Shown here: one piece after another, positions 42,682 to 53,932 of the stretch
Position numbering within the stretch: position 1 is the stretch's first letter
Layout of the letters: each line of letters opens with the position of its first letter
Source of the DNA: CAZXWN01 sp964644695 [NCBI: uncultured bacterium]
Lineage (GTDB): Bacteria > UBP4 > UBA4092
DNA length: 64,000 nt
Assembly (NCBI GenBank): GCA_964644695.1
Contig: CAZXWN010000001.1
Span: 1-64,000 of the forward strand
Reading direction: 5' to 3'
Made by a program: the position numbers and the translations under genes
The notes under the pieces: model-generated
Told to the model about the DNA's origin: nothing
Databases searched by the model: none
The model's input: only the letters and a program-made list of their open reading frames with translations

Positions 42682-43962
42682 CTAGAACTTATATTGCAAC
42701 TCGGCACGGATAAACAAGGCATCATCCATGTTGCTTCCGTAATAATTTTCAGGTTTAAAGTATTCTAACAGTAAAGTTGTATCCAAGTTCTTATTGAACT
42801 TGTGATTTACTTGTATTTGCGGATTGTGACCACGAGAGTAGCCATTATTACCCAGAGTGTCTTCAAAACTACGGAAATAGTTATACCTGAGTGTGACAGC
42901 TGTTTTATCTGTAACATTCAGCTTGGTTGCTAAGCGGTAGCACTGTAGATTTGTATAATAGCCAATGATACCCGTTTCTGTAAGGTAATTTGCTAAGAGT
43001 ATTTCACTGTACATTGGATATCTTGAAAATAGAGGATCCCATCCTTCCACTTTTGATGTTGATGGATTATCCCCTGATAGAAGACCTACACCGGCAGTCA
43101 CCTCTGGCTTTAATGGAAGGTTTTTGAACGACTTATCAACAAATAAAGTTCCTGCCCAACCTGATCTGTCATTATTATCAGAATATTCGCCTGTTTGTCC
43201 TGCTAATTCAGCGCGTATTGCCCAATCATTTTTCTTATAAACAGCTCTAGTTCCTAGAGTATGGATATTCAGTAATGGAGTCTTTTTGAAACTATCTTCC
43301 TGTTTGAATATGTAATATGGTTCAAGAGTTAGCTCCTTTGAGACCTTGCTAGTTCCATACAGAATAAAACCCCACTCATCAGAAGTATTTAACTTCATAT
43401 GACGATTATTTATAACTGGGAAGAACGTATCGTACTCCTGGTTGTTTAAAAGGACTGCATCTAGTGAGTTTTTCTCATTTATCTGAATAGATGCTTTTAA
43501 TGCATTAAAATAAAATGTTCGTGACCCATCATTTGGAGTTCCCTCAACAACAACGAGTCCATCGCCATATTTTAGATCTTGCCGACCTACGCGGAAGTTT
43601 ACAGGCAAATCAAAAGGTTTATTAAGATCGAAATACGCATTATCGACAACAAACTCATCTCTTTGAAGATTACGTCCAGCATGGTCTGCCATATAAACTC
43701 TGGGTTCACCCACAATACGCAAATATAAAGAAATCTCATCTGTAGGGTTGAGTTTTCCCCAAACAGAAGTTCGGAGCCGGAAATATTCATTATTTACATC
43801 GTTGCTATCATCATTAAAATCGTAGTTGTTATCTAAATACTCAAATCTAACTCGTTCCTGAAATCCAAACTCGTAATACTTGGTTTTGTCGCTAGAAGAT
43901 GCAAATCCCGGTAAGACAAATAGACTTAGTAAAGCTAAAAAAAGATACAAACGCATTTTCAT
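42682..43962 (-). CDS. Outer-membrane beta-barrel porin (alginate-export type)
   Basis: A 426-aa protein with a signal peptide (MKMRLYLFLALLSLFVLPGFASS) and alternating amphipathic strands ending in a C-terminal Phe (RAELQYKF), the mark of an outer-membrane barrel. The N-terminal FGFQERVRFEYLDNN and VGRQDLKYGDGLVV segments fit the alginate-export (AlgE-like) family. A channel for sugar polymers or organic acids is plausible; the ligand is unknown. GAGGG lies 7 bases before the ATG. Direct evidence for a diderm envelope. Confidence 0.88.
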   Translation of the reverse strand: MKMRLYLFLALLSLFVLPGFASSSDKTKYYEFGFQERVRFEYLDNNYDFNDDSNDVNNEYFRLRTSVWGKLNPTDEISLYLRIVGEPRVYMADHAGRNLQRDEFVVDNAYFDLNKPFDLPVNFRVGRQDLKYGDGLVVVEGTPNDGSRTFYFNALKASIQINEKNSLDAVLLNNQEYDTFFPVINNRHMKLNTSDEWGFILYGTSKVSKELTLEPYYIFKQEDSFKKTPLLNIHTLGTRAVYKKNDWAIRAELAGQTGEYSDNNDRSGWAGTLFVDKSFKNLPLKPEVTAGVGLLSGDNPSTSKVEGWDPLFSRYPMYSEILLANYLTETGIIGYYTNLQCYRLATKLNVTDKTAVTLRYNYFRSFEDTLGNNGYSRGHNPQIQVNHKFNKNLDTTLLLEYFKPENYYGSNMDDALFIRAELQYKF

Positions 43963-44023
43963 AGTGTTACCCTCTTAAATGATTTAAAAAAACAATAAGT
44001 AAAATTTTATCATTGAAATGAAG

Positions 44024-45271
44024 TTATATGTTTTTAGAAGCGTAGTATCCTGCTAAATAGCCAGTTGAAAATGCCTGCTGTAAATTATATCCACCACTAA
44101 TACCAGAACAATCAATTATTTCTCCAGCAAAATAGAGTCCCTTAACAATCTTTGATTCAAGGGTATGTGAATTGATTTCATGTAATGAAACGCCACCTTT
44201 TGTTACATAGGCTTTTTCGATGGGAAGAGTTCCCGTTATTGTTAGTGGTAATTTTTTCAGAGAAGTTATTATTACTTGTTTATCCGACCGAGTGATTTGA
44301 TTCATACGCTTAGCTGGATCAATATCCACAATCTGCAACACTACTTCGATGAATCTGTTTGGTAATAAAGGAGACAGTACTTTTCCTATGGATTGGTTTG
44401 GTTTAGTTTTTATAGCACTATTGAGAAGGGATGATAATTCAAATGTATCAATATGTGCCATACAATCCAAGTTTATTGATAAAGGTTCTCTTTTAACCAT
44501 TGAGGATAATTCCAGGCTTGCATTTAGCACCAAGGGTCCGGACAATCCAAAATGTGTAAAAAGCAACATTCCTTCAGGCGAATAGTGTGATGTTGATGGT
44601 GTATGCCAACTGAATTGGGCATGCTCCAAAGTGATCCCTCTTAATTGTTTTATCCATGAGTCTTTGCATATAAATGGGACTAAAGAAGGTATCAGTGGTG
44701 TTACAGAGTGTCCCAAGTTTTTGCACCAAAGGAAACCCTCCCCCGATGAGCCTGTTTCGGGATATGATAACCCTCCCGTTGCGATAATGAGTTTGGATGA
44801 CTTTATATGATGATTTAATTGGGGTGAATAGATATTGAATGCTTCTTTAGTATGGCTAATCTTTGACACCGGTGTTGAAGTCAATATGTGTGTGTTGGGA
44901 TAAGAATGAATGGCTTTCATTAAAGCAGATAAAACATCAGAGGCTCTATCTGATTTTGGATATATTAACCCCGTATCTTCTGTTTTACATGGGGTGCCAT
45001 ATTGTTTTAAAAAAGATATTAAATCGTCTCTAAAAAAATTATGAAATGCTGAATGTAAGAACTTTCCTGTCTTCCCATAGCCTTTAATGAATTCATCAAC
45101 AGGTAAATAATTTGTTAAATTACACCGACCATTGCCTGTCAGAAGTAGCTTTCGGCCGGCTTTTAGATTTTTTTCTAATAGGAGTATCCTTAAATTGGAT
45201 TGGGCGGCCGAAATGGTTGCCATCATTCCTGCAGGCCCCGCTCCTATAATCACGATATCATATTCATTCAT
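44024..45271 (-). CDS. HI0933-family NAD(P)/FAD-dependent oxidoreductase
   Basis: A 415-aa flavoprotein of the HI0933/YhiN family. The FAD-binding GAGPAG at residues 11-16, the KNLKAGRKLLLTGNGRCNLTN block and the C-terminal GLYFAGEIIDCSGISGGYNLQQAFSTG block are all diagnostic. The reaction is not known. It is transcribed away from the AAC(3)-like gene, with only 44 bases between their starts. Confidence 0.94.
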   Translation of the reverse strand: MNEYDIVIIGAGPAGMMATISAAQSNLRILLLEKNLKAGRKLLLTGNGRCNLTNYLPVDEFIKGYGKTGKFLHSAFHNFFRDDLISFLKQYGTPCKTEDTGLIYPKSDRASDVLSALMKAIHSYPNTHILTSTPVSKISHTKEAFNIYSPQLNHHIKSSKLIIATGGLSYPETGSSGEGFLWCKNLGHSVTPLIPSLVPFICKDSWIKQLRGITLEHAQFSWHTPSTSHYSPEGMLLFTHFGLSGPLVLNASLELSSMVKREPLSINLDCMAHIDTFELSSLLNSAIKTKPNQSIGKVLSPLLPNRFIEVVLQIVDIDPAKRMNQITRSDKQVIITSLKKLPLTITGTLPIEKAYVTKGGVSLHEINSHTLESKIVKGLYFAGEIIDCSGISGGYNLQQAFSTGYLAGYYASKNI

Positions 45272-45315
45272 AGTTCCATATATAATAATGGAAAACGGAT
45301 TGTTAGGTGTTAACT

Positions 45316-46089
45316 ATGAAAGACAGTGATGAAATGATAAATCAGATTAAAGAAGATTTGATATCTTTGGGTGTTCGCAGTGGAGGATGCCTACTTGTTC
45401 ATTCTTCTATGAGATCCCTAGGCCAAGTTGCTGGTGGGCCTGAAACAGTTATTCAAGGTTTGTTGTCCTCCCTGGGTCCTAAAGGGACTTTATTATTGCC
45501 TGCACTAAGTTATCTCACCGTAAATGCTGTGAATCCCGTTTTTGATGTTAGGAATACACCCTCCTGTGTGGGTCTCATATCTGAATATTTCAGAACAAGA
45601 CCTGGTACTTACCGAAGTATTAATCCAACTCATTCAATATCTGCATATGGTGCCAAGGCTCAGGAACTTACCTGTGACCATTGGAAAGATGGTACACCGG
45701 TAGGACCAAATTCTCCTTTGCGAAAATTAGTAAATGAAAAGGGACAGATACTCATGTTGGGATGTGGATTACGGCCTAACACATCAATGCATGGAATTGA
45801 GGAGTTATCAGTTCCTCCATATCTGTTTTCTGTAAATCTTCAATATAAAATTATACTTGCAGATGGTCGTGAAGAGAGCACTATATGTAGGAGGCATGGT
45901 TTCAGAGGTTGGGAACAACGATATGACAGAATTAAGGACATTATGACAAATAATTCTCTCAGGGAAGGTTCCGTGCTGGAAGCTCATTCTTATTTGATTG
46001 AAGCTGTTGATTTGTGGGAAAAAGCTCATGAACGGCTTTTAAGTGATCCTCTCTACTTTGTGAACAAGATTACTTGGGGAGAAAAATGA
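45316..46089 (+). CDS. AAC(3)-family N-acetyltransferase
   Basis: A 257-aa member of the aminoglycoside 3-N-acetyltransferase family. Landmarks are LLVHSSMRSLGQVAGGPETVI, GTLLLPAL, TPSCVGLISEYFR, NPTHSISAYG and CGLRPNTSMHGIEE. Many chromosomal members have unknown acyl acceptors, so antibiotic resistance should not be assumed. GTG at 45307 is in frame, but AGGTG precedes the ATG at 45316. The thioesterase gene starts one base after its stop. Confidence 0.9.
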   Translation: MKDSDEMINQIKEDLISLGVRSGGCLLVHSSMRSLGQVAGGPETVIQGLLSSLGPKGTLLLPALSYLTVNAVNPVFDVRNTPSCVGLISEYFRTRPGTYRSINPTHSISAYGAKAQELTCDHWKDGTPVGPNSPLRKLVNEKGQILMLGCGLRPNTSMHGIEELSVPPYLFSVNLQYKIILADGREESTICRRHGFRGWEQRYDRIKDIMTNNSLREGSVLEAHSYLIEAVDLWEKAHERLLSDPLYFVNKITWGEK

Positions 46090-46090
46090 A

Positions 46091-46486
46091 GTGAGCAGGA
46101 TTCTCAAATCTATACTAAAGGTCAAGTCATACGAATTAGATTCATTTGGTCATGTGAATAATGCTGTCTATCTGCAATACTTGGAAGCTGCCCGATGTGA
46201 TTATATGCAACAGGTAGGTATCCAATTTTCGGATTTTCATACATATAAAGCATATTCTATTGTGGCTGAGGCTCAAATAAAATATATTAAGCCTTTGTTC
46301 TGTGATGATGATATTACTATCTCAGGTTGGTTCTCTCATTGGGGTAGAGCAAGCTTTGTTTTGAATTATGAAATATGTCGAGAAGAAACCCTTGTATCAA
46401 CGGCTCAATTGAAATTTGCATTTATAAATGACAAAGGCCGTATTATTCCAATTCCAGATTTCTTTAAAATTCCGTTTAGTGAATAA
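46091..46486 (+). CDS. Hotdog-fold acyl-CoA thioesterase (YbgC/4HBT type)
   Basis: A 131-aa protein with the 4HBT signature SYELDSFGHVNNAVYLQYLEAAR, in which the Asp of DSFGHVNN is the usual catalytic acid. It would hydrolyse acyl-CoA thioesters. GTG start; GGGGAG lies about 9 bases upstream inside the end of the AAC(3)-like gene, so translation is probably coupled. Confidence 0.9.
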   Translation: MSRILKSILKVKSYELDSFGHVNNAVYLQYLEAARCDYMQQVGIQFSDFHTYKAYSIVAEAQIKYIKPLFCDDDITISGWFSHWGRASFVLNYEICREETLVSTAQLKFAFINDKGRIIPIPDFFKIPFSE

Positions 46487-46552
46487 CCTATTGGAAGATA
46501 TTTATTGATATTTCGTATTTAAAATAGTATAAGTTGTAGAAAAAGGTATGGG

Positions 46553-47266
46553 ATGAATAAATTATCGCGTTTAGTTGGAATAGTCTTCTCTCCAGGCAGG
46601 GTATTTAAGGGGCTAGATGAAAATCCTGACTTGTTGTTTGGTGTTTTTATCCCCATTTTCTCCTGGGTATTATTAGGTGTATCAACTATTTTGATAGGAC
46701 TTCGTGACCCAAGTTTAGAAATTAAATTGGCTGATTTAGGTGTTGACCAAGATCCTAATCTGATTAAATACTGGGGACCTATCTTACTGGTGAGCATGGG
46801 CCTTATCATGTCTTTTCTTTTATTTTTGATTAAGGCAGGATTGATTCATGTTTTAGTTCCCTTTATGAATGGTAAAACAACTTATCGCAAAATTGTGTCT
46901 GTTTTGGGATATTCGCATGTTCCCTTTGCAATTTGGTCTGTATTCGTCTTGTTTTATCTATTGCTAAATACTCATCATTATGTGGAAGTTGATTCCTCTG
47001 TTGCCCTGTTTTTTTTACCCCAGAAAATCCATCCGGCATTATATGCACTTTATTCCCGGTTGGATGTTTTTCTATTCTGGGCAATATTTCTGGCGATTCT
47101 TGGAATTTCAAAGGTATGCCGTTTGAGCAAGATAAAAGCTGCGGTATTAATACTGGCCCTGTGGATCATGGGTACATTATTAACTGTAGGATTCAGTGGA
47201 TATGTTAAACCTTTATTTAAAGGTGAAAATGAGAGTGCGGCTGTTACTGAACAGGAAGGTAACTAA
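46553..47266 (+). CDS. YIP1-family membrane protein
   Basis: A 237-aa protein with about five membrane helices of the Yip1 domain type, starting RLVGIVFSPGRVFKGLDENPD, a stretch typical of bacterial Yip1 proteins. It has a short Glu-rich C-terminal tail. AAAAGG precedes the ATG. Its stop overlaps the start of the MacA-like gene (TAATG), so it belongs to the export operon and may be a membrane partner of it. Confidence 0.85.
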   Translation: MNKLSRLVGIVFSPGRVFKGLDENPDLLFGVFIPIFSWVLLGVSTILIGLRDPSLEIKLADLGVDQDPNLIKYWGPILLVSMGLIMSFLLFLIKAGLIHVLVPFMNGKTTYRKIVSVLGYSHVPFAIWSVFVLFYLLLNTHHYVEVDSSVALFFLPQKIHPALYALYSRLDVFLFWAIFLAILGISKVCRLSKIKAAVLILALWIMGTLLTVGFSGYVKPLFKGENESAAVTEQEGN

Positions 47267-48540
47267 TGAAAAAGTGGATAAAGAGAATTGTTATTTTGAT
47301 GGTATTGATGGTGTTTTTTACTGGATTATATATTGGGAACAGGACCTTAGGAGCGAAAAAAGCTGCTCGTGAGGTTGTTTTGGGTACCGTAACAAAAGGA
47401 ACTCTGGATAAAATGATTTCTGCAAATGGGATTATTGAACCTGGAGATAAAATTCAAATTTTGACTGAAGTGGAAGGAAATGTAACCGAGAAGAAGGTTC
47501 GAGAAGGTGATATTGTAAAAAAAGGAGACATTCTTCTGACTCTGGACAGATCCCGATTAGAAAAAGATTTGTTGAATGCTAATGTGAAATTGAGTCGGGT
47601 CCGGAATAATCTTCAAACCCTTCTAGAAGTTACTATACCGTACGAGCGATTACAGACAAAAACTTCACTTGAGAAGAATAAGATTCAGTTTGATTATGCA
47701 GAGAAAAATTTAGCAAGTATGCGAAGAATGTTATCGGATGATATTATTTCGCGCCGTCAATTAGAGGAAGCTGAGCGAAGTTATCAATCTGCGAAATTGG
47801 ACCAAAAAGTTTCTGAGGAACAGGCTATCAATCAAGAGAAAAAGTTTGCCAAAGATGTCACTGAAGCAAAATGGGAAATTGAATTGGCTGAAAAAGATTT
47901 GGCAGAAGCAAAAGATCGATTAGATAAAGCAACTATTTCGGCTTCTATATCTGGAACCATTGTTCAAGATATAGTTCAAGATAGAAAAATGGTGGGGGCA
48001 AAAGAAGAAATCTTTTCTATTGGAGATATTACAAGATTTGTTGCTCGTGTAAACGTGGATGAAATTGATATTGGAAAAGTAAGACCTGGTCAGACAGTTC
48101 AGGTATCTTCAGATGCTTTTGAGAAAGGGAAAAAACTTCCAGGTATTGTTAAGGAGATAGCTTCACAAGCTATTAGAAAAACTTTTTCAGAAATATCAGT
48201 GACAGTTGAAATAACGGATACACTCAAACAACCTGTTCGCCCAAACATGACAGTTCAGACCAATATCCTAATTGATCAATTGCCAAACCGACTTTTAATT
48301 CCCGTAGAGGCTGTAGTGAATGAAGAAGATAAAAATTATGTGTTTTATCTCAAGGGGGACAGGGTAACTCGACGAGAAGTGGGTGTGGAAGCCAGCAATA
48401 CCCAATATTCGGCAATAACTTCGGGCCTTAAATTAGGAGAGAAAATTGTTGTTAAAGGTGCCAATTGGCTCAATGAGGGTGATATGGTTCGAATTAAAAC
48501 AAACCTTGCCGGAAAGAAGAAAAATCCAGGTAAATCTTGA
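47266..48540 (+). CDS. MacA-like periplasmic adaptor (HlyD/RND-type)
   Basis: A 424-aa membrane-fusion protein. It has one N-terminal membrane helix (about 5-25), a split biotinyl-lipoyl domain (VEGNVTEKKVREGDIVKKGDILLTL and ATISASISGTIVQD), a long helical hairpin between them (about 95-220) and a beta-barrel plus proximal domain (VRPNMTVQTNILID, GLKLGEKIVVKG). With the two next genes it forms a MacAB-type export or lipoprotein-handling system. It overlaps both neighbours by one base at start and stop. Confidence 0.93.
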   Translation: MKKWIKRIVILMVLMVFFTGLYIGNRTLGAKKAAREVVLGTVTKGTLDKMISANGIIEPGDKIQILTEVEGNVTEKKVREGDIVKKGDILLTLDRSRLEKDLLNANVKLSRVRNNLQTLLEVTIPYERLQTKTSLEKNKIQFDYAEKNLASMRRMLSDDIISRRQLEEAERSYQSAKLDQKVSEEQAINQEKKFAKDVTEAKWEIELAEKDLAEAKDRLDKATISASISGTIVQDIVQDRKMVGAKEEIFSIGDITRFVARVNVDEIDIGKVRPGQTVQVSSDAFEKGKKLPGIVKEIASQAIRKTFSEISVTVEITDTLKQPVRPNMTVQTNILIDQLPNRLLIPVEAVVNEEDKNYVFYLKGDRVTRREVGVEASNTQYSAITSGLKLGEKIVVKGANWLNEGDMVRIKTNLAGKKKNPGKS

Positions 48541-49229
48541 TGGTTAGATTAACGGAAGTTTTAAAGAAATATCCTATTGGTAAAATTGAGGTAACGGCTT
48601 TGAATCAGATAAACCTTGAAGTTAAACGAAATGAATTTGTATCAATCATGGGGGCTTCGGGTTCAGGAAAGTCGACTCTAATGAATATTATAGGCTGTTT
48701 GGATTCTATCAGTGCAGGGTCATATGAGTTGGATGGCATCGAAGTTGGACAGCTGGATGAAAATCAATTGGCAGATATTCGGAATCACAAAATTGGATTT
48801 GTATTCCAGAACTTTAATTTATTGTCAAAATATAATGCTTTACAAAATGTGGAATTACCAATGGTTTATGCTTCTTTGTCAGCTAGCAAAAGAAGAAAAA
48901 TGGCAATGGAGGCTTTAGAAAGGGTCGGATTAGGAGGCAGAACTGAGCACCGTCCCAGCGAGATGTCTGGTGGGGAGCGACAGCGGGTTGCTATCGCACG
49001 TGCCTTAGTAAATAGCCCTTCAATTATTTTGGCAGATGAGCCAACAGGAAATTTAGATTCGCATCGAGGTCAGGAAATTATGGAAATATTTACGCGACTT
49101 CATTCGGAGGGTGCCACTATTATATTGGTGACTCATGAGCCGGATATTGCTCAGTATTCTCATCGAATTGTATCTTTACGAGATGGGGAAATTATAAAAG
49201 ATGAACCAGTCATAGCCGTGAAAGGTTAA
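48540..49229 (+). CDS. MacB/LolD-type ABC transporter ATP-binding protein
   Basis: A 229-aa ATPase. Walker [10 protein letters not shown] (38-46), Q-loop Gln90, signature MSGGERQR (142-149) and Walker B ILADEP (D166-E167) are all present, with a H-loop in VTHEPD. The start ATG overlaps the MacA-like stop (TGATG); an upstream TTG is rejected. The permease gene begins two bases after its stop. Confidence 0.96.
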   Translation: MVRLTEVLKKYPIGKIEVTALNQINLEVKRNEFVSIMGASGSGKSTLMNIIGCLDSISAGSYELDGIEVGQLDENQLADIRNHKIGFVFQNFNLLSKYNALQNVELPMVYASLSASKRRKMAMEALERVGLGGRTEHRPSEMSGGERQRVAIARALVNSPSIILADEPTGNLDSHRGQEIMEIFTRLHSEGATIILVTHEPDIAQYSHRIVSLRDGEIIKDEPVIAVKG

Positions 49230-49231
49230 GT

Positions 49232-50446
49232 ATGGATATTCGTGAAAATATTGTGATGGCTGCTTTAGATATACGGCTTAATAAGATGCGTAGTTTTCTT
49301 TCCATGCTGGGGATAATCATTGGTATAGCGTCAGTGATTATAATTGTTTCCATTGGCAACGGTTTGAAATTAAAAATAATTAGTCAATTTGCGGGTTTGG
49401 GTGCTGACCGTATTTTTATTTATCCATCATGGGATTCTGATGCTCAACGATCAGGAGAGATTTCTCTGGATGACATCGAAAATATCAAGAAATTGCGGGG
49501 TGTTGTTGATATTGCACCGGAAGTAAATACCGGTGGGCAAATCCGATATCTCAGCAGAACAAATAAAGTGAATGTAAAAGGTGTAGATCAAGACTATTTT
49601 GATTTGAATGGGCAAAAAATAGGTCTGGGGAGAATTGTCAGTGATATGGACAATCTGTATCGTCAGAAAGTATGTGTTCTGAATTATGAACTGGCTCGTA
49701 AGTTGTTTTCTGAAACGACACAGAGAAATTATGTCCCAGACGAAAAAACAATAGGATCTTCCATTAGTCTGGATGGAAACCAATTCGTCATTGTAGGAAT
49801 ATTGGCAAAGACAGGTGAACAAGGGATGCGTTGGATTGATCCTAATACAATGTTTATCCCCGCAACAGCGGCGCTGCGTTTGAAACAGAGTAGGGAGGTG
49901 GACTCCATAACGGTCCAAGTCAACGATCCCCAAAACTCCAAGAAAATAGGAAATCGGATTATTCAATATTTGAAAAAGCAATATGGACAGACAAGCAATT
50001 ACTACATGCAAAATCCGGAGGAGATACAAAAGGAAATTTCTAAAGCTATGACGGCATTCACTTTGGTCATTGGTTCGATTGGTGGATTGTCCTTATTTGT
50101 TGGGGGAATAGGGATAATGAATATTATGTTGGCTTCGGTTGCTGAAAGAACCCGTGAAGTGGGAATTCGAAAAGCATTGGGAGCTAAACGGAGAGATGTT
50201 TTGATTCAGTTTCTGATTGAGGCGGGAACAATTAGTGGCCTGGGAGGTGTTGGAGGAATTATCCTTGGGACTGGATTAGCTAAAATAGTCTCAATCATTT
50301 CCAGTAATGAAATTCCTTCTGCGATTGTGCCAAGTTCAGTTTTTATTGCCTTTATTTTTTCTATCGCTGTGGGGATGTTTTTTGGGATATATCCTGCGTC
50401 AAAAGCGGCTAATATGAATCCAATTGAAGCTCTTAGATATGAGTAA
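49232..50446 (+). CDS. MacB-type ABC transporter permease (FtsX domain)
   Basis: A 404-aa permease with helix 1 at about 20-42, a periplasmic MacB core domain (about 45-270) and an FtsX domain with three helices in the last 125 residues (FTLVIGSIGGLSLFVGGIGIMNIMLASV, then ERTREVGIRKALGAKRRD). The ATPase is a separate protein, unlike E. coli MacB. Together with the preceding three genes it forms a yip1-macA-macB operon of unknown cargo. Confidence 0.95.
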   Translation: MDIRENIVMAALDIRLNKMRSFLSMLGIIIGIASVIIIVSIGNGLKLKIISQFAGLGADRIFIYPSWDSDAQRSGEISLDDIENIKKLRGVVDIAPEVNTGGQIRYLSRTNKVNVKGVDQDYFDLNGQKIGLGRIVSDMDNLYRQKVCVLNYELARKLFSETTQRNYVPDEKTIGSSISLDGNQFVIVGILAKTGEQGMRWIDPNTMFIPATAALRLKQSREVDSITVQVNDPQNSKKIGNRIIQYLKKQYGQTSNYYMQNPEEIQKEISKAMTAFTLVIGSIGGLSLFVGGIGIMNIMLASVAERTREVGIRKALGAKRRDVLIQFLIEAGTISGLGGVGGIILGTGLAKIVSIISSNEIPSAIVPSSVFIAFIFSIAVGMFFGIYPASKAANMNPIEALRYE

Positions 50447-50484
50447 TCAATTGGATATCAAGTATATTATTCTAAAAAAGTCGA

Positions 50485-51354
50485 ATGCATTATAAAGAAT
50501 ATAAGGCCATACTTTCACCTCATAATGGAATGAACATCTTCCGTGGGTGTACCCATGGCTGTATTTATTGTGACAGTCGAAGTAATTGTTACAACATGGA
50601 CCATGATTTCGAAGACATCGAAGTAAAAAGTAATGCGCCGGAACTTTTGGAATCAACGCTCAGGAAAAAGCGTAAGAAGTGCATGATAGCCACCGGTTCA
50701 ATGACTGATTCATATATTCCCTTGGAAATTAAGATTAGATATGTACGAAAATGTATTGAAATTATTGATAAGTATGGTTTTGGGCTTTCTATACAAACTA
50801 AATCAGATAGAATTTTGCGGGATTTAGATTTATTGAAAAGTATAAACAGCAAATCCAAATGTGTAGTACAAATAACACTTACTACTTATGATGAGCGATT
50901 ATGTAAAATTATTGAACCTGCAGTCTCTACAACCAGGGAACGCTTTAGGGTGCTGGAGATTATGCGAGACAATGGAATTCCCACAGTAGTATGGTTTGAT
51001 CCGATATTGCCGTATATTAACGATAATGAAGAAAATCTAAGGGGTATTTTGGATTACTGTATAAGGGCTAGAGTATATGGAATCCTCTGTTTTGGGATGG
51101 GGCTGACTTTAAGAGAAGGTGATCGTGAGTATTTCTACCAAAAGCTGGATGAACACTTCCCGGGACTTAAACAGAAATATCATAAAAAATACGGGTATAG
51201 CTATGAGATTTTGAGTGACAATAACGAATCACTGATGAAAATATTTTACAGTGAATGTAAAAAACATAATATTGTCTGTAATAATGACGAAATATTCAAA
51301 TATATGAGTACCTATGAGTGCAATCAGCAGGAAGCTCAGTTAAATCTCTTTTGA
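50485..51354 (+). CDS. SPL-family radical SAM protein
   Basis: A 289-aa radical SAM protein of the spore photoproduct lyase-like group (COG1533 type). The cluster motif is Cys22-x3-Cys26-x2-Cys29 (GCTHGCIYCDSR), followed by IATGSMTDSYIPLE, QTKSDRILRDLDLL and VVWFDPILPYIND. True SPL has a further catalytic Cys near its end; CNNDEIFKYMSTYEC has cysteines but equivalence is unclear. No strong ribosome binding site. Substrate unknown. Confidence 0.85.
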   Translation: MHYKEYKAILSPHNGMNIFRGCTHGCIYCDSRSNCYNMDHDFEDIEVKSNAPELLESTLRKKRKKCMIATGSMTDSYIPLEIKIRYVRKCIEIIDKYGFGLSIQTKSDRILRDLDLLKSINSKSKCVVQITLTTYDERLCKIIEPAVSTTRERFRVLEIMRDNGIPTVVWFDPILPYINDNEENLRGILDYCIRARVYGILCFGMGLTLREGDREYFYQKLDEHFPGLKQKYHKKYGYSYEILSDNNESLMKIFYSECKKHNIVCNNDEIFKYMSTYECNQQEAQLNLF

Positions 51355-51437
51355 TACGATCTTTACTATATTTGGTATGATTTTAAGAATGGCTCTTTAG
51401 ATTATATTGACATACTAAATAATATTTGGAGATATAG

Positions 51438-52742
<1,305 letters not shown>

Positions 52743-52750
52743 ATAGACTT

Positions 52751-53932
52751 ATGGATAGTCCAAGCCCAATTAATCCAAATAAGCCGTATGCAACCAGTCC
52801 CATAGGATTTGTTCAGACTCGATATGTGACCTTTGAAGAGGGATTAACTCTTGAGTGTGGGGAAGTTCTTGCGCCATTAACACTGGCTTATGAAACTTAC
52901 GGTACTCTGAATGAAGACAAGACCAATGCCATTGTGATTGAACATGCACTGACCGGCGATGCTCATGTGGCGGGGATTTATACAAATCAGGACAAGAAAC
53001 CCGGTTGGTGGGAAGATATGGTTGGGCCGGACAAGGCTTTTGATACCAATAAGTACTTTATTATTTGTTCTAATATTCTGGGAGGATGTAAGGGATCGAC
53101 AGGGCCCTCCAGTATTAATCCGAAAACAAATAAACCGTATGGGTTATCTTTTCCTGCAATTACCATCAGTGATATGGTGAACGCCCAGATTAAATTATTG
53201 GATTATCTGGGAATTTCTAAAGTGTTATCCGTAGCCGGTGGTTCAATGGGGGGGATGCAGGCTCTGGACTGGTTCATACTCCACCCGGAGAGAATTCACA
53301 GTGCCATTCCGATAGCTACCACAGTGATACATTCGCCGCAACAAATAGCCTTTAATGAAGTGGGGCGCCAGGCTATTATGTCTGACCCTGAATGGAATGA
53401 AGGTAATTATTACGAAACAGGCCAGCCGGCAAAAGGTTTGGCGGTGGCGCGTATGCTGGGGCATATCACTTATATGAGTGATGCATCCATGAAAGAAAAG
53501 TTTGGCCGGGAAACTCGAAAGGCAGATAAACCGTTTAAATTCACTGCTGAGTTCGAAGTGGAAAGTTATCTTCATTATAACGGTGGGACCTTTGTAAACC
53601 GATTTGATGCCAACACCTATTTATACATCACTAAAGCCATGGATATGTATGATCCTACGGGTGGAAAAAAACTGGCGGAAGTACTCAAAGGGAATCCGGC
53701 GAAGTTGCTGGTTATCTCTTTTGAGTCAGACTGGTTATACCCGACCTACCAATCCCTGGATATCATTCGGGCCTGTAAGGCAGCGGGGGTTGATGTCAGT
53801 TTTATGGAAATTGAATCAACTTATGGTCATGATGCATTTTTGATTGAATTTGATGACCAGGCCCGGCTAATCAAAAACTTTCTGAAACGGGTGACAGAGA
53901 TGACTCGCAAGGGGGATGGATATGAAATCTAA
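52751..53932 (+). CDS. metX: Homoserine O-acetyltransferase
   Basis: A 393-aa alpha/beta hydrolase-fold transferase that gives O-acetylhomoserine, the substrate of MetY. The nucleophile is Ser165 in AGGSMGGMQALDW; the acid and His lie in ESDWLYP and YGHDAFLIEF. EHALTGDAHVAG and GPSSINPKTNKPYG are family marks. It begins 8 bases after metY and its end overlaps metW by 11 bases. Confidence 0.95.
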   Translation: MDSPSPINPNKPYATSPIGFVQTRYVTFEEGLTLECGEVLAPLTLAYETYGTLNEDKTNAIVIEHALTGDAHVAGIYTNQDKKPGWWEDMVGPDKAFDTNKYFIICSNILGGCKGSTGPSSINPKTNKPYGLSFPAITISDMVNAQIKLLDYLGISKVLSVAGGSMGGMQALDWFILHPERIHSAIPIATTVIHSPQQIAFNEVGRQAIMSDPEWNEGNYYETGQPAKGLAVARMLGHITYMSDASMKEKFGRETRKADKPFKFTAEFEVESYLHYNGGTFVNRFDANTYLYITKAMDMYDPTGGKKLAEVLKGNPAKLLVISFESDWLYPTYQSLDIIRACKAAGVDVSFMEIESTYGHDAFLIEFDDQARLIKNFLKRVTEMTRKGDGYEI

